A stretch of 64,000 nt of DNA from assembly GCF_004027225.2 (NCBI RefSeq), contig NC_044302.2, forward strand, positions 39,096,949 through 39,160,948, given 5' to 3'. Under the pieces are notes generated by a model. It saw only the letters and a list, made by a program, of their open reading frames with translations. It ran no database searches and was not told where the DNA came from. Within the stretch, counting starts at the first letter, position 1, and each line of letters begins with the position of its first letter. Origin of the DNA: Strigops habroptila. Its lineage: Eukaryota > Chordata > Aves > Psittaciformes > Psittacidae. The translations under genes were made by a program, and so were the position numbers. Positions 41,101-52,706 of this stretch are shown here, piece after piece.

Positions 41101-43557
41101 TTTCCAATGTACCCTCAACACTACTGCTTTTGACTTAGCTAGAATTCCACATGGAGATCTCCTAGCTGAAAAAAACAGTTTACCTTGTGGAAGAACACAT
41201 TGCACGAAGCCTTCTGCTGCCCAGACACAACCGCGTTTATCCAATGGACAAAATAAAGGAATATATGTAACAATTTGGGGAATCTGTTTATGTACTTTTT
41301 ATGCATGTGGACTGATATCACAGCCTCTCCATCTGCAGCTGTATCAGACTGTAAACTCCATTTAAACTATATGGCTGGCTTACTGTCACTGTTCCCATCT
41401 GCAAGCTCAGAAAGGGACAAGATAAATCCTTGTATTAGATAAAAACAGAGCTAGAACAAAGGTCACAGAGCTTTCAAGCTCATACATCTCAGAGAAATAC
41501 CCCTTGGACATGTCTGACTCCCTCTAAAAGCAGAGACAATTTTAAAGTCTGGATTTAGGAGGGAGAACCATAAACAAGCAAAATAAATAGTGGGAACAGC
41601 TGATTCATTTACTATTTTTAAAACAGTGCTTGATATGGAAAGCATTTATATGAAATACTTGTTTGAGGTGGCAGTGGCTTACATCCAGGAGGCTCTTTGG
41701 AGATGTCATATATAATTGGAGAATGCTTATAAAATCGGGATTCACATAACAGAGTTATGAGAATGTCTGTGTGGGTTGCTCTGCCTGAGAAGTGTGGGCC
41801 AGGCCACAGAGACACATTAAATGAAAGGAAAAGCATATGGCTCCAAATGGTGGCATCCATATAAAACAGCCTGGTGTAAGCCCGGCTACAGATGAGGTTG
41901 TCAGTGTCAAGAAATGATAAACTGATTTTAACTTACAAAAAGATACTGATTTATCTAGTATTCCAGTGTTCCTGGCTGTGTAAATCCTTATTGACATGAG
42001 CCCCCACTTCACTCTGAGAAGTTTTCCCTTTGTTTGCCTTCAGTACTACACTTGATATTCTACACTCATCCTGCTTGTTCACCACTCAGTGCTTGAAGTC
42101 ATAATCTTTCTGTTTGTGACATCACAGTTATTATGCTGGTCATTTAATAAAGATGATTTGTGTAAATTGGACTAAATTCACAGGTATTCGAAAGGAAAGT
42201 TATTTCAGTTGTAATACATAACTTTACTGTTACATAAATTACAAATGTGTCGAATAACTTTAGAGGAAGAACAACAAGCAACAACTTCTTTCATTACAAT
42301 AGTACCCACAGATCCTGGTTTCTCAATCTGAGCTGGACTGTGTAAAAAGACAAAGGAGAACAACTCAGTCTAAAAGGACAAATAATGTAGAAAGGGAGAC
42401 ATAAAGTGATCAGCTGAGAGTAACACAGCAAGTCAGGAAGAGAAAGAAATTAATCTAGATTTTCTAGTGCCCCAAAATCAAAACAATTCAGTCACAGGAT
42501 TTTCTAAGGCTGATCCCTAACTTCACAGTTCAAGGTAAGACTTTTTTTGCCCTTTGCTGGGTTTTAGTTATATTTACATATAAAAAAGGTGTCAGAAAGG
42601 TCCAAACTGATGTTCTGTGTTGAGTGCCAAAAAGCCTTGCTTCAGGCTCTTTCCAAATAAAATGTTTTCTATGAGGCTTCTCATTATTCTTTAAGGGAAA
42701 GCAAATGAAATTAAACCAACAACTTAAGCTGTATTTTCTCTTGTGCTAAATGTTGTTTTGTACTGCTCAATTAAAAATAATTTTAGAAATCTGTTAAGAC
42801 AAAGTGTCTAACTCAAACATCAGTTAGACAAAAATATTGGATAATTTGTAGTATTTTACTGTTGGATCTGTTTTTCACTGAAACATAAAAAGAATAAAAC
42901 ATTCTTATGTTTCCAACAATATTTTTAGCAAATTAACCACACATTAAAACCCTCACATTTTTCCAGATCAGCACTGCATTTTCTCCACAGTTCCTGGCTG
43001 GAGGAGTCTCCTTTGATTAGTCCTAGAGATTAATCTTTTTTTCAGTCATGTGAAAAGAGTAATCTATGATTTAATTAAACTTCAATAAAGACAACTGAGA
43101 TGTAGAAAATCCATAGTTTTCTGCATCAGGGTGCTTTATCTTGTCATAGCTGAGCATGATCTCATGTGTTTAAGTGTCCTTCTATCTCAAGAAACAGTTT
43201 GTAAGCTCTGAACACTCAAATATCGGCATGTACCCCCACTTCTGGCAGCTTCAAGTCTGTAAAATCTAACATCACAGCAGCCTGGCTTAAATGTCTTATG
43301 AGTAATGCACACTCAGAAACATCCAAATATGAAGCTTGTTCCATCAGAGGATCAGCTGCATGCATAGCGGTACCTTCTCCCCATACAAGCTGCAGCTTAG
43401 AGTCTGGTGGTTACGCCTTCATTAAACATAGACACAGCCAGCTAGAAAGACAAGGCAAGAATACTGAAACTCAAATATACTAGGTTAAAAAGCCACTGTT
43501 TTCTAGAAACATCTGGGAATTTTCTAATAAATATTTTTTCTGAATGTTTAAAGTTTT

Positions 43558-43769
43558 ACTGTGAGAGTCGTGAGACACTGGAAGAAGCTGCAAAAAGAAG
43601 TTGTGGCTGCTCCATCTCCGGCAGTCAACCTGTTCAAAGCCAGGTTGGACGGGGCTTTGGGCAACCTTGCCTAGTGGAAGGTGTCCCTGCCTGTGACTGA
43701 GAGATTGGAACTAGATGATCTTAAGGTCCTTCCAACCTAAACCAATCTGTGATTCCCTGATTCTAAGTG
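43558..43769 (+). mobile_element. CR1 3' end fragment
   Basis: The order GTGAGACACTGG, AAGTTGTGGCTGCTCCATC, CAGGTTGGACGGGGCTTTGG, CTAGTGGAAGGTGTCCCTGC, GGAACTAGATGATCTTAAGG and TCCAACCTAAACCAAT is that of a plus-sense CR1 3' UTR, ending in a degenerate octamer tail near 43765. It is moderately diverged and lies between the ZNF474 coding start and its presumed promoter. Confidence 0.88.
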
Positions 43770-44354
43770 TCGGTTAGACAAAACTAAAACTTTTTTCAAA
43801 GGTGTACCTATATCAATTACACAAGAATAAGAGAGAAATCACTAATGTATGCATAAGTGCGTGTGCAGGGGTTTGTTAAAATGTAAAAGAAGGAAAATAC
43901 ATAATCCTGAGGTTTCTATGTGATTCTAAAGAACTGTTTAAGGTGTTTTCTGTGATGAGACAGTCATACTAGTCAAAGCAGTTTTTTTAATTTTCCTCTG
44001 ACCTATTAAAATGACCGTATCTTTAATTGGATCTGATCAACTTCCTACCTAAAAACTTAATGGGTCAATCCAAAATTCACTGATGAGTGGTGACCCAGCA
44101 GTTCTTTCGTGTTATTATGCACTTGTCTGCCTAAACATAAGAAATAATTCCTTTGATTTGATTGAAATCATAAACCTATATGAAGGAATTATGGCTGCTA
44201 TTAGTTAGTATATACGGATAAAGTAAAACATTTTTAGTTGAAGAAATGTAATTTATCAGAATTTTAAAATTTACAATTCTGGACCTGCTTCAGTAATGGC
44301 ATTCTCTCTACAAACAAGGTCTTGCTTTTCATATTTTACTTAGTGATGCATTAC

Positions 44355-44391
44355 AATTTATCAATTTACAATTTTGTAAATTTGATAAATT
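44355..44391. repeat. AT-rich palindrome
   Basis: AATTTATCAATTTAC pairs with GTAAATTTGATAAATT (one bulged base) over a 6-nt loop. It could extrude as a cruciform but may be only AT-rich background. Confidence 0.7.
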
Positions 44392-45242
44392 TACAATTAA
44401 GGGTGAAGATTACCTTCATTTTACTTACATAAAAATATTTAATACACTCATATTTTAAATTAATAATGTTACCCTGCCTCCACACTTACTCTTGTGCAAA
44501 AATCAGCATAGACATAGATATATTGCCAGTCTGGGTGACTCTGGGGATACTGTGCATCACATTCTTAATCTTTAGCAATTACTGCATTAGATCTGTGATA
44601 TTTAACACTGTGCAAAATCACAGAGGAAATATCAGATAGGGAATAGACTGGGTGTGTTCACCCTGCTCACCGCACAGGAGTATGAGAGGAAGTAGACACT
44701 GAAGCAAGGAAGTTTACGCAGCTCAAGGTGAACTAGAAAGGTGTCTTTGTTCCACATTTCCATTTCTGGGACCGACGTGTGCAGAAACTGGCTGGTTCTC
44801 AGGCATTTGATGGTGAGTATGCAATTTGTACAATAATTTCAAGAAAGCAGGCTGATCTTTTAGAGGGAAACAATAGGTGGATGGATAAATGCACAATTGG
44901 TTATGAGTCTGATACAAAAAATGTCAGTTTATACAAACTTCCACATGTCAGGGGAAATCAGAAGGACGAAAACGCACATGGGCTGAAAGCCTGTCACTAG
45001 AACTGTAGTGTGATTCAGTGCAGGAAAGACACTTTTCTCAATAACCTGCATTAAGAAGGTTACATTATGCAGGGTAAAATAATTGGAAGAGGTAAATATT
45101 CTCATCTTTTACAGTGTAAATCAACCTTAGTAATTTTTCAATAGAAAGAAAGTGCTCCTGCTGATAAGTGACTCCATACCTAAGGTTTCTCATAGTTTTG
45201 TTATGAACAGGATATTCAGCTAGATAGCCTTATTACCACAGC

Positions 45243-45304
45243 AATTCCTATGCCATGGCTACTAAAATTAAAATTAAATTCCTATGCAATGGCTATTAAA
45301 ATTA
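45243..45304. repeat. 34-bp tandem duplication
   Basis: AATTCCTATGCCATGGCTACTAAAATTA at 45243-45270 recurs at 45277-45304 with two changes (CC to CA, AC to AT). Two copies only. Confidence 0.85.
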
Positions 45305-47199
45305 ATGTGAAAACTAAATGATGAGCAGAAAGTCACAGTAACAGAGAACTAACAAAGGGAATCTAGACAAGCAGATGGAATTATCTGAAGTGGAAAATGG
45401 CTTGAACAACAAAACTCTGGATATTCCATTTCTTCTGTCAAATGTTGGTAGACCTAAGGAGAAGTTGTTAAACAACTCATCATTGTATCTTGCATGAACA
45501 GTACAGCACATCTTGATACTTTGAGGAACATTCATGACGTAATGACACAAAAAGAAAATGGCCACCTACTAGATCTGTTACAGAAAACAGTGTTCTAGGG
45601 GGACTATCAAAGCACTCCTCATGTCCAGCATGAGGCTTGAGGGCATTGCAGTACAAAGCTGATGATGGATACTGATAGGAGAACATGTTTTTTTAAGGGT
45701 CTTGTTGGTAACAAATCTTAAAAACATCATTACTTTACATTATTGTTTTTCTCCTGCACATTAGATCAACAGTAATTTAGAATTGATGTGAGAAGACATG
45801 GCTGAGAAGCTTCATTTAGTTTTACCTAGTACCACTAAGATGTGGTGATTCTGTTATTTGTTATGCTTAACGATGATATTTTTCTCACTTTATATTTGAA
45901 GCTATGTTACCTATGTATCTCTTTATATTGTTCTGTTTCCTGTTTTATAATTCTTTAGGTAACAGAATGTTATTAAATTCTACAAGCCAATAGAAATACA
46001 TATGAAATACAAGCCTGAAATATCTCCAAATAATGTAAGTTAGATGAAGAGACATGTAAAAATGTGTGTATGTCTGAGCTTTTTGCTGTGTAACCATTAT
46101 TTCACCCAATTAGAAACCAGTGCATCCTATTGCAGATCAATGTCTGAGGGAATTAAGTAAAAAGAAAAGTAAATAAACAAATTTGTGATTAAGTCAACGG
46201 TGTTAATGTATAACTCTAGCTATCAGTTCACTGAGAGTATCTTACAAAGAAATTCTGTAATCAGTTTTGAGATGAAACCACTTGGAAATGACAGCAAAGT
46301 TTCAGTTTTACTGGTGCTTTCCGAGCCAAAAAAAAAAAAAGAAAAATCTGGCTTTTATAGTAGTAAACCTTCTCATTGCTGTTGAGCACCACGTATTTTC
46401 CAGGAATAGAACTGAAAGCGGCAATTTCTGCTACACAGGACAATCAGTAATTATGTGGCAGGTAGGGTCATCTTCTACACAGAGTAACATTTCTAGCTTT
46501 CAACATCCAAACAGTTACCCATGATGATTTCAATTGTATTGTCCTGCCCCTTAAAGCACATACATAAATGAACTTCCTGAAAAAAGTGAAGGGGGGAATT
46601 AGGAAATCAGAACATTTGACCTGGTAAATGCTGTTTACTCACACACTGTTTTTGCCAGGCAACTCTCTGCGGAAATGGATTCCAGAGAATAAATGCATTA
46701 TTCTTGCAGTAACTGCTATTACACACCCATTTGTTACCAGCTAGCTGGTCTGAGGGGAGAAAGTCACTCAAATCTTTGCTCATTGACCTTTTTACTTAGT
46801 TATAAATGGCCCCCTGAGCTCTGTAGCATCCTGGCCATCTGGTGCTTTGGTGTCAAGCACTGATGCAATGGGGTCAGATCAGGTCACAGGACTGTGATAC
46901 TTAATCCTTGTCTTACTGAGGTTCAGGCCAGCACTATTGCCTGGGTTTCTCAGGGAAATCAGGTGAAAACCAGAAAAGCGGGGATCCGAGCACAGAGGAT
47001 CCTGACTGCCAGTGGCTGTGGGCTAGGCAGGAAGGTTGCTTGGACTTGAGGACTGAAGGAAAACCCCACTTCCTCCTCACCTAGCCATTCCTCCCCTTTC
47101 CTGTGCTAAAAAAGTCCACAGGCTTACTTCGACGCAAAACTCAAGAGTTAGCACAAGGCATCGAATGATTAATGTCTTCCTAAACGTCACCTTCGCTCC

Positions 47200-47560
47200 A
47201 GAGAGTGGCTCAAAAATTGCTAATTTCCGCAAGATCTGTGCGTCTCTGCTGTTGCGTTTCGGTTCAGTTTGCCCTTTAGGGAAGAGGAAGAAGGGACAGC
47301 GGTGTTAGGCGAGCGTACGCATCCCCCCGCCTCGTGTATTGGGATGTTCCCCCCTTGCTTTACTGTTCCCGCCGGACCCCGGGTCTCGCTGGGGATGGGA
47401 GCGCCCGGCCCGCGGCACCAGCTCCCGCGGCACCAGCGCCCCGCGATTGCCACGGCAACGCCTCAATGCATGCAAATCTTCTGCCGGCTGCCGGGCGTCG
47501 ATTGGTGGAAGCCATAGTTTCGTCACGGGACGGGGGGCGGAGCCTGGCTGCGGCGGGAGC
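47200..47560 (-). promoter_or_regulatory. CpG-rich promoter-like block, probably ZNF474 promoter
   Basis: This is the only dense cluster of CpG dinucleotides in the window. Read on the minus strand the order is GC box (GGGGCGG at 47533-47540), CCAAT box (ATTGG on plus, 47501-47505), octamer (ATGCAAAT on plus, 47470-47477), an X-box (47446-47459), then a start region with no TATA box, then a splice donor at 47190. That order and spacing suit leftward transcription into ZNF474. Such islands are often bidirectional, so a noncoding RNA going right is also possible. No other first coding exon is seen nearby. Confidence 0.6.
47446..47459. promoter_or_regulatory. RFX-type X-box
   Basis: ATTGCCACGGCAAC is a nearly perfect inverted repeat. 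Its right half GGCAAC fits the RGYAAC half-site and its left half ATTGCC differs from GTNRCC only at the first base. RFX factors bind such sites in promoters of ciliary and spermatid genes, which agrees with the known testis expression of ZNF474. Occupancy is inferred. Confidence 0.6.
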
Positions 47561-47760
47561 AGGGGCAGGGGCGGGGCAGGGGCAGAGGCAGAGGCAGGGG
47601 CAGGGGCAGGGGCAGGGGCAGGAGCAGAGGCAGAGGCAGAGGCAGGGGCAGGGGCAGGGGCAGGGGCAGGGGCAGGGGCAGGGGCAGGGGCAGAGGCAGG
47701 AGCAGGGCAGGGACAGGAGCAGGGCAGCGACAGGAGCAGGGGAAGGAGCAGAGGCAGGGG
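47557..47760. repeat. Minisatellite of GGGGCA/GAGGCA hexamers
   Basis: About 200 bp of near-perfect 6-bp units, GGGGCA with interspersed GAGGCA, becoming irregular (GGAGCA, GGGACA) toward the right. The plus strand is G-rich and could form G-quadruplexes. It starts within 20 bp of the GC box of the promoter block. All three frames on both strands stay open only because of the 6-bp period, giving Gly-Ala, Gln-Gly or Cys-Pro repeats; these are not treated as genes. Confidence 0.92.
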
Positions 47761-47859
47761 GAATGTGTGGCAATGGTTCCCGGACCCTCTGCTTAGAGGC
47801 CTTGAGAGGACAAGGAGAGTTTCTCAACTGACCAGCTTTGGGGGCAGAACGTGCCTGCT

Positions 47860-48083
47860 CTGGCCTAACATTAGGAAAAAATTCTTCCCTGTGAGGATGG
47901 TGGGACACTGACACAGGTTTCCCAGAGAAGCTGTGGCTGCCCCATCCCTGACAGTGCTCAAGGCCAGGCTGGATGGGGCTTTGTGCCATCTGGTCTAGTG
48001 GAAGGTGTCCCTGCCCATAGCAGTGGGTTGGAACTAGGTGAGTTTTAAGATCTACTCCAACCCAAACCATTCTGCAGTTCTAT
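47860..48083 (+). mobile_element. CR1 3' end fragment beside the minisatellite
   Basis: It begins with ACATTAGGAAAAAATTCTTC, continues through GAAGCTGTGGCTGCCCCATC, GGCTGGATGGGGCTTTG and TCTAGTGGAAGGTGTCCCTG, and ends with CCAACCCAAACCATTCTGCA, the usual order of a plus-sense CR1 3' end. It lies 100 bp to the right of the (GGGGCA)n array, upstream of the ZNF474 promoter block. Confidence 0.9.
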
Positions 48084-48873
48084 GGAGGGTCCCCAGTCAG
48101 GCTCTACATCCATGGTCAAGGTCTTCTCTCTCAAATTCTTTCCTCTCTTACTTAGGTGAAAAGGGACAAATGGCAACAGAGAAGAGTAAGAGCACAAGGA
48201 GCCCTAATTTGATCTCCTACACAGGCATCATTCTCATTCAAAAATTCACAGCTTTTGGCCAAATTGTTTAAACATTTTTCCAAATTTAACTTTTGCAAGC
48301 TTCATATTTTCCACGGAAATTAATTCTACAGAAACAATGATAAATAATTGCTACAAGGAAACACCACTGGTTCAAACATTCCCATGGCAAATGTTCTCTG
48401 CTGGCAGTACAAGCCCACAGTGCTTCTTCCCTTCTACCCCTTCCTGCATAATGAACTTCAGTTGTCAGTTACTGAAAACCTTAAAATGCACAACAGGCAC
48501 CATTTGCTTAGACTCTTGGCAAGAGCAATGTCCTGTATTCTGCTAAGCAACAGAGATCTACTGCAAAGAAATTCTAGTATCCGTTTCACACGGAAATTTT
48601 TGGCGTGGCAGGTATGCTGCTAGGCAGACATGAAGCAAATGTGTCAAATGGGTTTTTACAACCTCACATTCTTTGTCCATCTCCCCTGGCAGTTTTATTG
48701 AGTTCCCTAAATCACATTAATTCCCACGCCTGAGATACAAAAAAGGAAAATGCCAAAAGGCTTACTGAAAAGTAAAATTGGGTTGTCTGACCTGAATGAG
48801 TTGCATTGCAAAACACCAGTGCGTAAAGGAGAAAAGTAGTAGTAGGCTAGGCCTCCTGACGCTGTGGTACCAG

Positions 48874-48906
48874 TATGCCAAACAATTAATTGCAATTAAT
48901 GGCATA
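48874..48906. repeat. Nested palindrome around ATTAATTGCAATTAAT
   Basis: The 16-bp core at 48885-48900 is a perfect palindrome with two ATTAAT/AATTAAT homeodomain-type cores. It is flanked by TATGCCA on the left and TGGCATA on the right, again inverted. Confidence 0.75.
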
Positions 48907-51900
48907 CATGGCAAAAGGTGTTTATCAAAAGAATAACACTTGGATTCCATGCAAATAGCATCTAACCTTCATCTAGCCTTAGGGGTTAAACAAAATTTGT
49001 ATTGCACAAAATTCATTGTCAGTATGACACAGAGCTCCAACCTTTTAACACGATTTAGATGCAGACTGGCTTTTTACCAGTGTTTTCAGGATGCTTTGAT
49101 GCCAGGAAAAATACATGAGAAAATTATTATACCTTCAGTACTGATTCTGTCACCCAAGACTGTTAGCTTCAAGTTATTTGAGACACATGAAACTGTGATG
49201 ACTATATGGGATAGACAGGTAAATAAATACTAAAGAATAATACTGCAGTTGCAGAGTTGAAATCCAGAAAGTATTAAGATTAAAGTTACTCTTCACTTCA
49301 TAGATCTAACAGAAAAGTTATAAAAAGAAATTAAAGTATGCTTGCCTTTTATAAACACATTCACCTATGTGCCTTCAGAAGTTACAAAAGTATTTTCCTC
49401 TGTTGTAAGATCCTAGGTGAAACCCATGTTAGTGGCAGGCAGACTGTTGCTTCCATATGAGCTGTCTATCAGTGCAAATGTCTGGAAATGGCAAGGGCAC
49501 AGTACAAGATTATTAGGTGGAAAAAAAAAAAACCAACCCAAACCAAAAATCTCTAATTTTTTTCCTTTGAAAAAAACAAAAGTGCCTTCATATCATTAGA
49601 GATGGGGAACAAACTAAACAATACTTCAATTCTGATTTAAAAGCCCCCTGCCCCTCCAATCCTTATAAAGTTCTCATCTATGTGATGGAACATATTGTAT
49701 GTTACAAAAAGAGTCAATAAAATAGACTAGTTTAATAAGTAACTATGGTTATAAAACTTGATAGAATTTTACATAGATCTATTCATACCAACAATATACT
49801 ACAAACTGGTGACTGTTACAGCTGAATTCTTCATTGGTGTTCTATTTCTGTATGGATGTATTTATGCATGTATGTATGTATATGTGTGTAGATGTTTAGA
49901 TGTGTGAAACACTGACAACCCTAAAAAAGGTTTGCTGTACTACATATGCCATACATGTGGTTTACTGCAGCTGATTGGTACAGATCTCTGCAGTACTTTA
50001 AATTGCATGGTACTGAATTGCCTTTAATCTCTTTTGGTTTGTACTTTTTCAGTACTCCATCATCAACCCTTGTTGACTAGATAAAATACAAACAAAACGC
50101 ACAGGAATTACTTTTACCAGAGGAAGAAAACCTGCAGAAGTTAATTGCTTTCCATTCTGTATCTTCTTTAAGACAGCCTCAACCAGATAATGGATAAGAT
50201 ACTCCCTAGAACAGGCTTTATTATATGAAGTAATATACATTTCATGTATATATGCATTTAGAAAGAATTTATATGGAGTAAAATATAGTCTATTCCCTTT
50301 TTTATTGTTTTTTCTTATTACTTAATCAATAACAATGATGATAGCCTGAATATTTTCCAAACAAGGAATTCTCAAATAACAGGAAAGGTCATAGAGAAGT
50401 CATGAGAAAAAAAATTAAGAAATAATACAAAAAATTTTCATAGGATATCAGTGTGTCTGAAAATTTCTCAAAGTGTCTGAGGCAAATATCAATAAAAATA
50501 TTTGTATCTGAGCAAGACAGACACAGCCCTGAGAGAATTACTTTGCAGATATTTTTGTAATCATCATTTCAACTAATAACCCTTTTGCTTCTGTTGCCCT
50601 ATTTTGCTTCCTGCAAAACTTTGGGTGGGACCCTATCTTAAGGTCAACTTGGAAGCAGCAGAGAAACAATAAACAAACCAAGAGTATGAAAAATGCCTTA
50701 AAAAGCATCTTGGACAGGGTGAAGGTGAGAGGTCATGAATTGCTAGGACTTTTTTATTTTTCTTATTTAATTCAGCTCATTTGCTCACGGAGAGAAAATA
50801 AATGAGGGAAGTCCATTTCATTACACACTATTTTTACTTTCTAGCTTGCTTTTCTGAAAGTTCTGAAATGTTTGTTATATGGCTTTCCCAATACGAGTGT
50901 TTATTTTCTCCTGTGTGTTAAGCAGTAATATTAGGTTCACTTTTCTTATGTTTTGGTAACTGAAGATTTAAGAAATTGACTATTCGGACCATGAATTCAG
51001 TTGCTGTGAGGGCATTAGTTAGGAGACCAGTGTATTTATTTTTTGACACTACCTTGGTAGCTGCCATCCTCTTGCTTTACTTCACAGATTAGCATGCAGA
51101 TGCTCCAACAAAGCATACCTTCAAAGCATCTGAAAGGATGTCAGTAACTGAATTACCCTCTGAGTTGAGGAACTTTTCTTTCCAGAGAAAAAGAAAGGTT
51201 ACACTGAGGCTGAAAGGATCATGTGCCATGTTTTCATTACGATTTCTAATGGACAGCCAGAAGACAGAAAAGATTATGTTGTAGCTGAAAACACAGTTCA
51301 AACATGTACAATCAGATTTCCCTTTGAAGCTGGAAGTTTTCCCAGGGAGATGGATATGGCTGCAGCTGAAGCAACAGTAATTTTTCATGCAGTGAAATAC
51401 TGCCACACATTCCAAGGCTGGACTACTCCAAGCAAATTACACAGCATTAATGATATTTCACTGTGTGACCACCTGAAAATACCTAGTGCTTTTTCAACCC
51501 CACAACTCTATTACCTCATAATTATGATCCTGCAATACCTCTGATACTACTTCTCAGTAACAGAGATTGTTAAGGGAAATGTCAAATCCTCTAAATTAGT
51601 ACAATTAACAAGAGAAAGAAATTCCAAGACTGAATTTTGAAACTCTAAAATGCAATAAGGGGGTGGAAAACATCCTCATATTTGGAAAGAAAGAGAACAA
51701 ACCCAGTATTTAGAAGAAGCAACAGAAGAATAAATTGCGATATGAAGATTGTGAGATGATTAACTTCCTGGAAAAAATCCTTCATGAAGAAATATTTTAA
51801 TTGATGCATTGAATTTCTCTCTGTTGACAAAAAGGGGTAACATTAATAGCTATGAGAGACATCTATACATAAATTTTTCCTGTGAATGGTCGCGCAGTGC

Positions 51901-52688
51901 TTTAGCCTTTAGTCATACCCTACGCACTCCATTACAAAGGAAGCAATTTATATTGCCCTGGATACTACTATTAGTGTACGCTCCCTCTTCAGGACTGTTG
52001 TTGCAGTACATGGTAACCACGTTTATTGGCCTGCCTTCCCAAAAGGCAGCCTGAGAATCATCACTCCTCACACACCAGAGCTCTCTGCTGCGAGTTTCCT
52101 CCCCTGACTGCCAAGAACATCAGATGAATTGGATTTGCAGAAATCTGAACGCCTCGCCTCCAGCTCGGGGCAGCCCAACGCTCCTCTATACACACTATAC
52201 ATTTCTTCCAGCCCCCTTGGAGTGGCTGACTCATTGCAGCCTCATGCAGTCTGCCATTTCACTCTGTCTCACTTCACATTACATCCCACACAGGCAGCCA
52301 CTGTTGCCAAAAGCTGTCCCAAGAGCTGGAATCACCTTGTCTCCAGGGCAGCCTCCTCTACCCTGCTATTGTACTGCAGAGCCACCGATAAGCGTGTGCC
52401 CCTAGCCCACTAGTATCAATACCTAGATGCAAACTGGAACAGCAATGTGTCAGCTGCAGGAGAGCCCAGTTATACACAGTATACTTCATAGTGAGCAATT
52501 TTCTCGAGAATACATGCTGACTCTTCCAGTCACTCATATTACTGGAGTCTGGACAGAGGATGTCCTTTCTTTCACAAATTTTTGTACCTAGCTTAAATCC
52601 TTCACTTCATAAGCATCTTTCACATCAAGAAAATAATAGGTAATGAAGGCCTCCAATAAAGCAGAAAAAGCTTAACAAAACAACAACC

Positions 52689-52706
52689 AAAAAAAAAAAA
52701 AAAAAA
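52689..52706. repeat. A18 homopolymer
   Basis: Eighteen A followed by GAAAAAGAGG, a simple A-rich tract. Confidence 0.85.

Larger units (their letters stand above)
38180..47190. other. Presumed 5' intron of ZNF474
   Basis: No coding exon recognised. It holds the CR1 at 43558-43769, the palindrome at 44355-44391 and the tandem duplication at 45243-45304. Confidence 0.5.

Noticed and set aside
47334..47911. Plus-strand open frames of 165 and 190 codons and a minus-strand frame of 236 codons
   Set aside because: They are produced by the 6-bp repeat array, which keeps every frame open; the peptides are dipeptide repeats running into CR1 sequence.
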